Source: Acidimicrobiia bacterium
GTDB lineage: Bacteria; Actinomycetota; Acidimicrobiia; Spongiisociales; UBA11373
Assembly: GCA_029263095.1 (NCBI GenBank)
Contig: JAJCYA010000079.1
Span: 1-64,000 of the forward strand
DNA length: 64,000 nucleotides
Direction of reading: 5' to 3'
Positions 1-8,379 of this stretch are shown here, piece after piece (the stretch's first letter is position 1; the number at the start of each line of letters is the position of its first letter). The translations under genes were made by a program, and so were the position numbers. Under the pieces are notes generated by a model. That model had not been told where the DNA came from and did not search any database. It was given only the letters and a program-made list of their open reading frames with translations.

Positions 1-48
1 GCTCCTGGCAAGAAGGTCGCTCCTGGCAAGAAGGTCGCTCCTGCCAAG
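1..48 (+). repeat. 18-bp tandem coding repeat in the carD tail
   Basis: Two identical copies of gctcctggcaagaaggtc lie at 1-18 and 19-36, followed by a partial, diverged copy at 37-48. They encode Ala-Pro-Gly-Lys-Lys-Val units. The array probably continues upstream of the window, so copy number cannot be judged here. Confidence 0.85.
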
Positions 49-594
49 GAGCCGCCGGAGAAGAAGCCGGCACGTGCCAAGAAGGTGGTTTCGCCGTTCA
101 GCGTGCACGACAAGGTGGTGTATCCCCACCATGGTGCAGCCACGATCATCAAGAGGGAGCGTCGCGAGTTCGACGGTTCGCGAACCGATTTCTTCGTCCT
201 CGAGGTCGCGATCGATCAGCTGATCCTGCGTGTTCCTGTCGAGAAGGCTGTTGATCTTGGTGTCCGTCCTGTGATCTCCAAGACGGCTGCTCGGCGGGTT
301 CTGGCGACCTTCAAGGATGAACCGTTGGAGGCGGGTGCCAATTGGAGCCGCTGGTACAAGCTCCTCACCGAAAAGATCAACTCGGGCGATATCTACCAAG
401 TAGCCGAAGTCGTTCGGGACCTGACACACGCCCAGCAGCTCAAGGGGATATCACCGGCGCTCAAGCGGATGTTGTCAAAGGCTCGCCTGATTCTTGCATC
501 CGAGCTTCGGTTTGCGCTCAATCTGACCGAAGAAGATGCTGTGAAGCGCCTTGACCGGGCACTGCCCAAGGTGGAGGTGGAAGAAGAGGAGTAG
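1..594 (+). CDS. carD: CarD family RNA polymerase-binding regulator (5' end outside window)
   Basis: The reading frame is open from base 1, so the true start lies upstream; 197 residues are visible. The first 28 or so residues are a basic Ala/Pro/Lys tail with the unit APGKKV repeated. The rest matches the CarD/CdnL family: an N-terminal Tudor-like RNAP-binding part (FSVHDKVVYPHHGAATI) and a helical DNA-binding part containing the family's Trp (ANWSRWYK). CarD proteins stabilise open promoter complexes at housekeeping promoters. A GTG at 85 could start a tail-less form, but the in-frame repeat upstream argues for a longer protein. The carD-ispD-ispF-cysS order is typical of Actinobacteria. 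The basic tail is unusual for CarD. Confidence 0.9.
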   Translation, partial: APGKKVAPGKKVAPAKEPPEKKPARAKKVVSPFSVHDKVVYPHHGAATIIKRERREFDGSRTDFFVLEVAIDQLILRVPVEKAVDLGVRPVISKTAARRVLATFKDEPLEAGANWSRWYKLLTEKINSGDIYQVAEVVRDLTHAQQLKGISPALKRMLSKARLILASELRFALNLTEEDAVKRLDRALPKVEVEEEE

Positions 595-607
595 GAGGAC
601 GTGAAGG

Positions 608-1672
608 ATGATCATTGAAATCGTCCGTCTCGTCGTCACGCTCGCCGCTACCGCGGCGGGATTCCTCATCGGCCGGACCACTCCCGACTGGCTTGACGGA
701 GGTCCCAGCGCGGACGCGGCCGTCATCGTCGGTGCGGTGCTCGGTGCCGGGATCGGATATGTGGTTGGGGGGCTCCTCGGCCGTTTCATCCGTCGGTCTC
801 TTGACCGTCCGCCCGAGATTGTTGCTCACGCCACAGGACCGCAGCTGTTTGCCGGTGCTTTCGGACTCGTAGCCGGACTGTTGGTGGGCGCGGTGGTTGC
901 GATTCCAGCGATCGTGCTTGCCCCGCCCGTAATCGGCTGGTCGAGTGGTGCTCTCCTCGTGATCGTTCTCGCCTCCTTCGGTTCTTCGGTCTTCTCAGCG
1001 CGTGCCGACGATCTGCTCGCTGCGGCCGGTCTGGGAGCCCGCCGCGGCCGGCCTGCAGGTCCGGACGAGCGCCCCCGAGTTGGGGAGTTCGTTGTCGACT
1101 CTTCGGCGGCTATCGATGGCCGCATTCTCGATCTCGCCAGGGCCGGATTGGTCGGCGGCGAGGTGTGGGTTCCCGGGTTTGTGCTCGACGAGTTGCAGGG
1201 GATCGCCGACAGTGGACAGAAGGAGCGGCGGCGTAGGGGCCGTCGCGGACTGGATGTACTCGATGCACTGGGAGCCCTCCCTGCGGTTGATCTGCTGACC
1301 GATGAACGGACCTTCCCGGAATTCCAAGAGGTGGACGCCAAGCTTCTCGGACTATGCGTCGCGGCGGAGGCGACGCTCGTTACGACCGATCACAATCTGG
1401 CTGCGGCCGCGGGTCTGCGTGGCATCGCTGTGCTCAATCCCCACGCTCTGGGTGAGTCCATGAGGCGAGTGCCGGTAGCTGGAGAGACCATTGATCTGCT
1501 TGTCGAAAAGGAGGGCACCGAACCCGGTCAGGGGGTCGGTTATCTCGACGACGGGACGATGGTGGTGGTCGAAGGAGGAGCCGCCAGTGTCGGTCAGAAG
1601 GTCGAAGTCGAGGTCTTTAGTGCCATGCGGACTTCCATTGGACGGATAGTTTTCGCCAAACTGGAGACATGA
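608..1672 (+). CDS. PIN/TRAM domain membrane protein (YacL-like)
   Basis: The N-terminal 140 residues hold about four hydrophobic segments, including a Gly-rich GAVLGAGIGYVVGGLLG. A PIN nuclease domain follows (about 165-285), with acidic residues in FVVDSSAAIDGRILDL, VLDELQ and TTDHNL. A C-terminal TRAM domain (about 295-350) ends in IGRIVFAKLE. This is the YacL-type architecture, a membrane-tethered putative ribonuclease. A ribosome-binding site (ggagg) lies just upstream of the ATG, and the stop overlaps ispD. Position between carD and ispD suggests one operon. The target RNA is unknown. Confidence 0.85.
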   Translation: MIIEIVRLVVTLAATAAGFLIGRTTPDWLDGGPSADAAVIVGAVLGAGIGYVVGGLLGRFIRRSLDRPPEIVAHATGPQLFAGAFGLVAGLLVGAVVAIPAIVLAPPVIGWSSGALLVIVLASFGSSVFSARADDLLAAAGLGARRGRPAGPDERPRVGEFVVDSSAAIDGRILDLARAGLVGGEVWVPGFVLDELQGIADSGQKERRRRGRRGLDVLDALGALPAVDLLTDERTFPEFQEVDAKLLGLCVAAEATLVTTDHNLAAAAGLRGIAVLNPHALGESMRRVPVAGETIDLLVEKEGTEPGQGVGYLDDGTMVVVEGGAASVGQKVEVEVFSAMRTSIGRIVFAKLET

Positions 1673-2277
1673 CTGTTTTCGGGATCGTCGTCGCAGCCGG
1701 ATCGGGTGAGCGATTCGGCCGACCCAAGGCCACAATCGAGTTGGCGGGACGGCCATTGTGGAAGTGGGCTGTCGACTCTCTTCTGTCGGGTGGCTGCGGC
1801 GATGTAGCGGTCGTGGGAGAGGTTCCCGGTGGGATATCCGGCGGCGTCAGGCGCCGCGACTCAGTAGCGGCCGGGATGGCTGTCGCTCCGGACGGTGCTA
1901 CCCACGTTCTCGTTCACGATGCTGCTCGCCCTCTTGCCACTGCTGAACTCGTGGGACGTGTGATCGAGAGGCTCGCGGTCGGTGATGTCGATGCCGTCGT
2001 CCCTGGTATCCCGGTGCGTGACACTCTCAAGAGCGTCAGTGGGGAGACGGTGATCCGCACCGTCGATCGGACGGATCTGGTCAGCGTGCAGACACCCCAA
2101 GGATTCAAGGTTGGCTCCCTGCGTCGGGGGCATGCCTTCGACGACGATGACGCGACCGATGATGCGGCCCTCGTCGAGCGGTCAGGGGGAATGGTGGTAT
2201 TCGTCACCGGAGAGGGTCACAATCTCAAGGTGACCTATCCGGGAGATCTTGCGGTCATGGAGGCGCTGCTGTCATGA
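1669..2277 (+). CDS. ispD: 2-C-methyl-D-erythritol 4-phosphate cytidylyltransferase
   Basis: This enzyme makes CDP-methylerythritol from MEP and CTP in the MEP isoprenoid pathway. Family marks are the N-terminal nucleotide loop (VVAAGSGERFGRPKA), VHDAARPL near residue 82, PVRDTLK and the C-terminal NLKVTYPGDL. At 202 residues it is slightly short for the family (about 220-235), with some loops reduced. It overlaps the PIN-TRAM gene by 4 bases and ispF by 4 bases, so translation is probably coupled. Confidence 0.92.
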   Translation: MTVFGIVVAAGSGERFGRPKATIELAGRPLWKWAVDSLLSGGCGDVAVVGEVPGGISGGVRRRDSVAAGMAVAPDGATHVLVHDAARPLATAELVGRVIERLAVGDVDAVVPGIPVRDTLKSVSGETVIRTVDRTDLVSVQTPQGFKVGSLRRGHAFDDDDATDDAALVERSGGMVVFVTGEGHNLKVTYPGDLAVMEALLS

Positions 2278-2768
2278 GGGTTGGCTGGGGTGTCGATGCT
2301 CACCGCTTCGCTGCCGACGGGCAGGTGCTGCTGGCGGGCGTTGTCGCCGACCTCACCCGCGGCATCGAGGCCACCTCGGATGGAGATGTGGCGGCGCACG
2401 CGCTCATCGATGCGCTCCTCGGAGCGGCTGCCCTCGGTGACATCGGTAGCCACTACCCGTCGGACGACCCGCGGTGGACGGACGCCGACAGCATGGCGAT
2501 GCTGGCCGACGCAGCAGGCCGTGTCGTCGGTAGCGGGTTTGTGATCGCTTCTGTGGATCTCACGGTGATCTCTGAGACGGTTCGGGTGGGTCCGATCAGG
2601 GAAGCGATGCGAGCAGCGCTTGCCGGCACTCTTCAGGTCTCGCTCACGGCGGTGTCGGTGAAGGCGACGACGTCGGACGGTCTCGGGTTTACCGGTCGCG
2701 ACGAGGGTCTGGCAGCACTCGCCGTGGCGGTCCTCGAGGATAAGCCACGCGGGGGCGTCCGGGACTGA
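2274..2768 (+). CDS. ispF: 2-C-methyl-D-erythritol 2,4-cyclodiphosphate synthase
   Basis: IspF cyclises the CDP-methylerythritol 2-phosphate product and acts two steps after IspD. Metal ligands are visible in GVDAHRF near the N-terminus and in the SDGDVAAHALIDALLG segment (His 42). The signature VKATTSDGLGFTGRDEG is present near residues 125-140. Length (164) is normal for a stand-alone IspF. It overlaps ispD by 4 bases and converges with the phosphodiesterase gene downstream. The intermediate kinase gene ispE is not in this window. Confidence 0.93.
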   Translation: MRVGWGVDAHRFAADGQVLLAGVVADLTRGIEATSDGDVAAHALIDALLGAAALGDIGSHYPSDDPRWTDADSMAMLADAAGRVVGSGFVIASVDLTVISETVRVGPIREAMRAALAGTLQVSLTAVSVKATTSDGLGFTGRDEGLAALAVAVLEDKPRGGVRD

Positions 2769-2778
2769 AGACGGCCCC

Positions 2779-3489
2779 TCAGCCGGCTCCCAGAACCGAT
2801 AGGGCGACATCCGGTGCGTTGGTGGCGATTCCTCCGACACCGAGGTCGGAAAGTCGCACCATGTCGGCTGGTTCGTCCACCGTCCATACTGCGATTTCGA
2901 TACCGACTCGGGTGCTGACCGCGACGGTGTGCTCTCCGTGTTTGCCGCTCAGAGTGGAGAAGTGCGGGAGCAGCAGATCGTGACCGGCCTCGGCCGCCAT
3001 CACCGATGCCTCGACCGGATCGATGCCTCGGCCGATGAGTAGTCCGCTGCGGAGTCCGGCTTCGCTTGCCAGTGCCACCGTCTGTGGGTTAAACGACGTT
3101 ACGACTATTTCGGCCGAGCCGTGGTCGGCGATTATCGCCTTGGTGACCGCATCGTCCGGATCCCAATCGGCGTCACGCGGATCGTTCTTCACCTCGACGT
3201 CGATCCACATGCCGGTGCATGCTTCCAGCGCTGCGGCAAGGTCGGGAACCCAAGGGGCGGCAGCGGCCAACTCGGCACGCGTCATTGTCACGATCGGCCG
3301 ATCCGCTCCCGGAAGCGTGTCGTCGTGGTGGACGATCAGGGCGCCGTCGGCTGTTCGCCTCGCATCCAGTTCGATGGCATCGGCTCCAAGTTCGGCCGCG
3401 AGTTCGAACGCTGCGATCGTGTTCTCCTGTGCTTGGAGCGAGGCTCCGCGATGGGCGATGATCCAGGGCCGCCCGCTCGGGTGTGGCAT
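2779..3489 (-). CDS. Glycerophosphodiester phosphodiesterase family protein
   Basis: A 236-residue TIM-barrel GDPD. The N-terminus carries IIAHRGASLQAQENTIAAF with the catalytic His-Arg, then GADAIELDARRTADG (metal Glu and Asp) and IVHHDDTL (second catalytic His). MWIDVEVK and the C-terminal WTVDEPADM also fit. The ATG at 3489 gives the conserved N-terminus; an open frame extends upstream but would run antisense into cysS. It would hydrolyse deacylated phospholipid diesters to glycerol 3-phosphate and an alcohol. No signal peptide, so cytoplasmic. It diverges from cysS across 44 bases. Confidence 0.88.
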   Translation of the reverse strand: MPHPSGRPWIIAHRGASLQAQENTIAAFELAAELGADAIELDARRTADGALIVHHDDTLPGADRPIVTMTRAELAAAAPWVPDLAAALEACTGMWIDVEVKNDPRDADWDPDDAVTKAIIADHGSAEIVVTSFNPQTVALASEAGLRSGLLIGRGIDPVEASVMAAEAGHDLLLPHFSTLSGKHGEHTVAVSTRVGIEIAVWTVDEPADMVRLSDLGVGGIATNAPDVALSVLGAG

Positions 3490-3533
3490 GCAACGGAGAG
3501 TAACTACCGACTGATACCATCGGCCGGCCTCTG

Positions 3534-4937
3534 ATGCAGGTCTACAACACTCTCGGTCGATCCCTCCAGCCCTTTGAGACCCGGAATCCCGGGCAAGTGG
3601 CGATGTACGTCTGTGGGCCGACGGTCCAGTCGGCGCCTCACGTCGGTCACGGCAGGCAGGCCGTCGCATTCGACGTGATCAGGCGGTATCTCGAGTGGCG
3701 CGGCTACCAGGTTCAGATCGTCTTCAACATCACAGATGTCGAGGACAAGATCATCAACGCTGCTGCCGAGCAGGGCATCACCCCTTCCGAGGTTGCCGAG
3801 CGTTCTACTGCTCAATTCTTGGACGCCTACGCCCGGCTGGGTGTTTCCGAACCTGACGCCCTCACCTATGCCACCGAACATATTCCGCAGATGCTGGAGC
3901 TGATCGGCCGGCTCATCGAGCGGGGCCACGCCTACGTCGCGGGGGGCGACGTCTACTTTGCCGTTCGCTCGTTCCCGCCGTACGGCGAGTTGAGTGGTCG
4001 CAATGTCGACGAGCTGATGGCAGGTGCTCGAATCGACCCGGGTGAGGACAAGCGCGATCCACACGACTTCGCGTTGTGGAAGGGGTCGAAGCCGGGCGAA
4101 CCCACGTGGGATTCCCCTTGGGGCCCGGGGAGGCCGGGATGGCATATCGAGTGCTCGGCGATGGCTGAGGGGGCGCTGGGATTCGGATTCGACATCCACG
4201 GCGGAGGGCTCGATCTCGTCTTTCCGCATCACGAGAACGAAATCGCCCAGTCGGAGGCGGGGCGCGATGAGCGGCCATTCGCCAAGTACTGGCTTCACAA
4301 CGGGATGGTTCGGCTCAAGGGCGAGAAGATGGCCAAATCCGTTGGGAACATCGTCGGGTTGCTCGATCTTCTCGACGACTATCGCCCCACGGCGGTGCGG
4401 CTGTTCTACCTGAGAGCTCACTATCGCCAACCGATCGACTATTCACCGGAGCTCGTGGTCGACGCAGATGCCGCTCTCGGCCGCTTGTGGGCCTTCCGAC
4501 GGCGCAGTGGGGAGACTGACGTCGCTCCTGACGCCGAAGCGCTCGAACGTTTCGCAGCTGCGATGGACGACGACTTCAACACCGCCGAGGCGATGGGCGT
4601 GCTGTTCGACCTGGTACGTGAAGGTAATCGCCATCTCGATGCAGGCGAGGATGCGGCACCATACGTTGCCGCCTTCGACGAGATCATTGGTGTGCTCGGC
4701 CTGGGCGAAGTGGCAGAGGGGATCGAGGATCTTCTTGAACCGTTGCTTGCGATCGCCGGTCGGTTTGGTGTCATCGCCACGGTCCCCGACGAGATCATGT
4801 CTGGTTTGATTGCAGCGCGCGCCGGAGCCCGCGAGGAGGGCGACTTCGAGCGCGCTGACTCCATCCGTGACTCTCTGGCAGAAGCAGGTGTCGTTGTGGA
4901 GGACGGATCTGATGGCACCAGCTGGCATCGGCGCTGA
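3534..4937 (+). CDS. cysS: Cysteinyl-tRNA synthetase
   Basis: Class I aminoacyl-tRNA synthetase of 467 residues, the usual length. MYVCGPTVQSAPHVGHGR near residue 25 holds the first zinc Cys and the HIGH-type motif (here HVGH). GWHIECSAM and FPHHENE supply further zinc ligands. KMAKSVGN is the KMSKS loop. It ligates Cys to tRNA-Cys. The full-length C-terminal DALR region argues against the MshC mycothiol ligase paralogue. Its end overlaps the methyltransferase gene by 26 bases. Confidence 0.95.
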   Translation: MQVYNTLGRSLQPFETRNPGQVAMYVCGPTVQSAPHVGHGRQAVAFDVIRRYLEWRGYQVQIVFNITDVEDKIINAAAEQGITPSEVAERSTAQFLDAYARLGVSEPDALTYATEHIPQMLELIGRLIERGHAYVAGGDVYFAVRSFPPYGELSGRNVDELMAGARIDPGEDKRDPHDFALWKGSKPGEPTWDSPWGPGRPGWHIECSAMAEGALGFGFDIHGGGLDLVFPHHENEIAQSEAGRDERPFAKYWLHNGMVRLKGEKMAKSVGNIVGLLDLLDDYRPTAVRLFYLRAHYRQPIDYSPELVVDADAALGRLWAFRRRSGETDVAPDAEALERFAAAMDDDFNTAEAMGVLFDLVREGNRHLDAGEDAAPYVAAFDEIIGVLGLGEVAEGIEDLLEPLLAIAGRFGVIATVPDEIMSGLIAARAGAREEGDFERADSIRDSLAEAGVVVEDGSDGTSWHRR

Positions 4938-5646
4938 GGTCGAGGGCGTCCACGCTGTGACCGCCGCAGTGGCGGCGGGGAGAGCGATTCGGCTCTTGGT
5001 CGATCACTCCAGATCAGAGAACCTCGGTGATCTTGTGAAGGCGGCACGAATCGCAGGTGTGGTTGTTGAAGAGGTGGACAATCTTCGGGATGTCGCCGTG
5101 ACCAGCGCACCACAAGGTGTAAGGCTGGAGTGCCGCCCGATCTCTCCCGTCCCGCTCGATGTAGCGGTGCGCCGCTCCAGTCCAGCTGCGCTGGTCGTGC
5201 TGGACCATCTCGAGGATCCCCGCAACGTCGGGGCAATAGCCAGGAGCGCCCTGGCGGCGGGATTCACAGGCCTCATCATGTCGGGGCGCCGGGCGGCGCC
5301 GCTGGGTGCAGCCGCCTTCAAGGCCGGGGCAGGGTCATTCGAGCACCTCGACATAGTCGTTGTCGGCTCGATTGCCTCAGCGGTCGACGAGATGAGGAAG
5401 CTCGATGTCTGGACTGTCGGCCTCGACTCGGACGGAGATCAGCCGCTGTTCGGCATGAGCCTGTTTACGGAACCGGTGGCAGTCGTCCTCGGTGCCGAGG
5501 GATCCGGACTGAGCCGTCTGGTAAAGGAACGTGTCGATGTCGTGGCCTCCATTCCCGTCGATAGTCGGGTGGAGAGCCTCAATGCCTCGGTTGCGGCGGC
5601 ATTGGGGTTGTTCGAGGTGAAGAGAGTCCGAAGCCGGGAGTCCTGA
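4912..5646 (+). CDS. rlmB: TrmH/SpoU family 2'-O-methyltransferase (RlmB-like)
   Basis: A 244-residue SPOUT methyltransferase. The N-terminal 75 residues are a substrate-binding domain (VEGVHAVTAAVAAGRAIRLL). The catalytic knot has LDHLEDPRNVGAIARSALAAG (the N/R motif), VLGAEGSGLSRLV and the C-terminal VESLNASVAAALGLFE. I chose the ATG at 4912 because GGAGG lies upstream at proper spacing and the protein then starts at the conserved domain. Known RlmB methylates a Gm in 23S rRNA; the exact target here is inferred. Location after cysS is the usual actinobacterial one. Confidence 0.87.
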   Translation: MAPAGIGAEVEGVHAVTAAVAAGRAIRLLVDHSRSENLGDLVKAARIAGVVVEEVDNLRDVAVTSAPQGVRLECRPISPVPLDVAVRRSSPAALVVLDHLEDPRNVGAIARSALAAGFTGLIMSGRRAAPLGAAAFKAGAGSFEHLDIVVVGSIASAVDEMRKLDVWTVGLDSDGDQPLFGMSLFTEPVAVVLGAEGSGLSRLVKERVDVVASIPVDSRVESLNASVAAALGLFEVKRVRSRES

Positions 5647-5680
5647 GTCCCGGATCGATCCTTGTGTGACGACCACGGGT

Positions 5681-5896
5681 GGTCACCGGTGGGGTTGGGG
5701 CCCTGTCTGGTGGAGGAGGGCCGACCGGTGTCTGTTCCGCCTCGGGTGTGCCGAGGTGGAAGTCGGTTTGAGGCAGGTGGGGTTCGGGTTGGGGGTGTTT
5801 GTGGGGTGACGGTCACCGGTGGGGTTGGGGCCCTGCCTGGTGGAGGAGGGCCGACCGGCGTCTGTTCCGCCTCGGCTGTGCCGAGGTGGAAGTCGG
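5681..5896. repeat. Two copies of an 86-bp structured element, 130-bp period
   Basis: Copy 1 (5681-5766) and copy 2 (5811-5896) begin with ggtcaccggtggggttgggg and end with ccgaggtggaagtcgg, differing at only a few bases. Each holds two short inverted repeats, ggccct/agggcc and cctcgg/ccgagg (5870-5886 in copy 2). Small palindromes precede both copies: gaccac/gtggtc before copy 1 and ggtgac/gtcacc before copy 2. It fills the gap between rlmB and tRNA-Thr. Open frames across it look like repeat artefacts. Function is unknown; a structured RNA or REP/BIME-like element is possible. Confidence 0.85.
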
Positions 5897-5911
5897 CCCG
5901 GGCAGGAACAG

Positions 5912-5984
5912 AGCCGGGTGCCGGATTCGAACCGGCGACATCCGCTTTACAAGAGCGGTGCTCTGCCAACTGAGCTAACCCGGC
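5912..5984 (-). tRNA. tRNA-Thr (anticodon TGT)
   Basis: On the minus strand the acceptor GCCGGGT pairs with ACCCGGC, the D arm reads GCTCAGTTGGCAGAGC, and the anticodon stem CCGCT/AGCGG encloses the loop CTTGTAA with anticodon TGT. The T arm is CCGGTTCGAATCCGG. Total is 73 nt. No CCA is encoded after the discriminator T, so CCA must be added after transcription. Confidence 0.95.
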
Positions 5985-6149
5985 GAGCGCGACAACGGTA
6001 ATGGACGCGTTTTCGTTGTTGGCGCCCCACCCAATCCTCCACCCTGCGGTTCTCAGTCTCAGTCAGACTGGGCACGCCGTCTGCGACTGCCGATTCGAAA
6101 AGGCGCGAAATCCGTCAATCGCCGCGCGACCGCTCTTACCCTTTCGCTC

Positions 6150-6407
6150 ATGCTGGCCGAACGGGATCGCGTCGTCCTTGAATTCGAGGCGACGTGGTGG
6201 CGATACCCCGAGCCCAAGGATCGGGCGATTCGTGAGTACCTCGGTATGAGTGCGACGAGGTACTACCAGGTACTGCGCCGTCTCCTCGACGATCCGGTCG
6301 CGGAGTCGGTCGACCCGCTGACGGTTCGCCGTCTTCGCAAGGTGCGGGATCGGGCGAAGGAGGGTCGCTTGACGCGGCGTCTTCCCGACGGCACCCCGGT
6401 GTCCTAA
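6150..6407 (+). CDS. DUF3263 domain protein
   Basis: A small 85-residue protein with the actinobacterial DUF3263 pattern: an N-terminal helix (RDRVVLEFEATWWRYPEPKD) then AIREYLGMSATRYYQVLRRL, which looks like a helix-turn-helix, and a basic C-terminus. Function is not established; DNA binding is an inference from the HTH-like second half. The stop overlaps the start of the next gene by one base (taatg), so the two are probably co-transcribed. The gap back to tRNA-Thr holds no other gene I can support. Confidence 0.8.
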   Translation: MLAERDRVVLEFEATWWRYPEPKDRAIREYLGMSATRYYQVLRRLLDDPVAESVDPLTVRRLRKVRDRAKEGRLTRRLPDGTPVS

Positions 6408-7591
6408 TGGCAGACGGCGCTGGTCGCGGACTCAAGAAGCTTGGAATCGCTGCTTGGAGCCTGCTCGGAACACTCTTTCTCTTGGCGGCAATCGGGTGGA
6501 TCGTGCTCCGATTCTGGATCGTCGGACCTCCGATTGTGATAGCGATCGCGGTCATCTACATTCTCAATCCCGTCGTGTCCCGACTCGAGAGCAAGGGCGT
6601 CGCCAGATGGCTCGGCTCTTGCCTGTCGTACACGGCGCTACTCGGGCTGCTGACCTTGATCGGCTTCCTGATAATCCCCAGCATCGCCGATCAGGGACGG
6701 GAGCTCGCAGACAACTTCCCGACGATCTACGACGACCTGGTCAACGACCTGGAGGGCCTAGCCGACGACGTCGGGTTGAGCGCCGTAGACCTTCCGTCCT
6801 ACGACGAGCTTCAGGAAAGCATCACGAGCTCTCAGGGCGACTTCTTCAGCGATCAGCTCGAGGAGATCACCGACATCACACTCGGTGTGCTCGAGAGCCT
6901 GTTCCTGTTGATCCTGGCGCCGGTCATCGCCTTCTACGTCTTGCTGGATCTCCCGACGCTGCGACGCAAGACGATGGAGTTGATCCCGCAGGAGCATCGG
7001 GCCGAGGCCGCTCACGTCGCACGGCAGCTCGGGAACGCGATTGGCGGGTTCCTGCGCGGCCAGGTGCTCGTCGCCTTCATCGTGGGGGTGATGACGAGCT
7101 TCGGATTCTGGCTCGTGGGTCTTCCTTTCTGGTTGCTGATCGGGATGATCGCCGGGTTGCTCAACATCATCCCGTTCGTTGGCCCCTGGGTGGGTGGGAC
7201 CCTCGGTGTTCTGGTCGCGTTGGCGACGACCGACCTACAGACCGCCCTGTGGACCGCCGTTGTGGCTCTCATCGTCCAACAGATCGACAACCACTTTGTG
7301 AGCCCGACCGTGTTGCGTGCGACAGTGCGGCTCCATCCGGCCCTCATCATCCTCGGGCTAATTGCCGGCGCTGCCTTGGGCGGGTTCTGGGGCGTGGTGC
7401 TGACGGTCCCGGTGATGGCAACTGTCAAAATCATCACAGGCCATTTCTGGAGAACCCGGGTTCTCGATCAGTCCTGGGAGGAAGCGACCGAGGAACTCTT
7501 TGTCGAGTACCCGACGGGGGAGACGTTGTTGGGGCGGCTCCGGGCGCGCGACGCCGAATCCACCGACGACGACCCTGGCCCTGATTCCTAA
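6407..7591 (+). CDS. AI-2E family transporter (permease of the YdiK/TqsA type)
   Basis: A 394-residue membrane protein with about eight hydrophobic segments. It has the family's long extracytoplasmic loop (about 105-155) and the C-terminal run GLLNIIPFVGPWVGGTLG, QQIDNHFVSPTVL and GFWGVVLTVPVMATVK. The family includes AI-2 exporters and Na+/H+ antiporter-like members, so the substrate is not fixed. The hydrophilic tail is acidic (ESTDDDPGPDS). It is translationally coupled to the DUF3263 gene. Confidence 0.87.
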   Translation: MADGAGRGLKKLGIAAWSLLGTLFLLAAIGWIVLRFWIVGPPIVIAIAVIYILNPVVSRLESKGVARWLGSCLSYTALLGLLTLIGFLIIPSIADQGRELADNFPTIYDDLVNDLEGLADDVGLSAVDLPSYDELQESITSSQGDFFSDQLEEITDITLGVLESLFLLILAPVIAFYVLLDLPTLRRKTMELIPQEHRAEAAHVARQLGNAIGGFLRGQVLVAFIVGVMTSFGFWLVGLPFWLLIGMIAGLLNIIPFVGPWVGGTLGVLVALATTDLQTALWTAVVALIVQQIDNHFVSPTVLRATVRLHPALIILGLIAGAALGGFWGVVLTVPVMATVKIITGHFWRTRVLDQSWEEATEELFVEYPTGETLLGRLRARDAESTDDDPGPDS

Positions 7592-7669
7592 TTCCTGACT
7601 TCTGACTCGAGGGGTCATCGACTTGTCTCAACCCTCTCCTATCGTCCCAATGACAGTTACGGAGGGCCC

Positions 7670-8377
7670 ATGACAGAAGAGATCGCAGCGCAGGATGCGT
7701 ACGCCACCGAGGCCAACGCCACGGTCGTCGAGGTAACCGATGAGGGCGTTGTGCTCGATCGGACTGTGTTCTATTCGCGCGGTGGTGGACAGCCCGGCGA
7801 CACTGGGACTATCGAGTGGCACGGTGGTGCGGCCGTTGTTTCCGACACCTACAAGCGTTCCGGGCTGGTGCTGCATGTCGTGGCGGGTGAACCACCCGCG
7901 GTGGGGACTGAGGTCGTTGCTCGGATCGATTGGGAGCGGCGCCATATGCTCATGCGTACCCACACCGCTCTCCACGTGCTCACGGCTGTCATCTACCGCG
8001 ACTTTGCAGCCAAGGTGACCGGCGGGAATATGGAACCGGGCCGAGCACGGATGGATTTCGAACTGGGGTCGATCTCCGTCGAATTCGGCAAGGACGTCGA
8101 AGAGCGTCTCAACTCGGCACTTCAGCAGGACCACGACGTCACTGTGCGGTTCATGCCGAGAGCGGACGCGCTCGCCGACCCCGATCTCATCAGAACAAAG
8201 GTCAATCTCATCCCCGAATCGGTCGATCCAATTCGAGTGATCCAGATAGGTGATATCGACAAGCAGGCTGATGGTGGTACCCACGTGGCCAACACCCGAG
8301 AAGTCGGCCGGGTCCAAGTCGTAAAGACCGAGAGCAAGGGGAAGGCCAACAAGAGGATGCGGATCGAGGTGGAGTAA
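7670..8377 (+). CDS. Alanyl-tRNA editing protein (AlaX type)
   Basis: A stand-alone editing domain of 235 residues, related to AlaRS editing and second additional domains. The N-terminal barrel has YSRGGGQPGDTG. The metal site shows HTALHVLTAV (HxxxH) and DGGTHVANTREVG. It hydrolyses mischarged Ser- or Gly-tRNA-Ala in trans. The length fits AlaX-M. A ggaggg site precedes the ATG. The following gene starts 2 bases after its stop. Confidence 0.88.
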   Translation: MTEEIAAQDAYATEANATVVEVTDEGVVLDRTVFYSRGGGQPGDTGTIEWHGGAAVVSDTYKRSGLVLHVVAGEPPAVGTEVVARIDWERRHMLMRTHTALHVLTAVIYRDFAAKVTGGNMEPGRARMDFELGSISVEFGKDVEERLNSALQQDHDVTVRFMPRADALADPDLIRTKVNLIPESVDPIRVIQIGDIDKQADGGTHVANTREVGRVQVVKTESKGKANKRMRIEVE

Positions 8378-8379
8378 CG

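Noticed and set aside
5439-5973. Open frames on both strands over the twin repeats
   Set aside because: They run across repeat DNA and tRNA-Thr, and their Pro/Thr- or Gly-rich sequence comes from the repeats.
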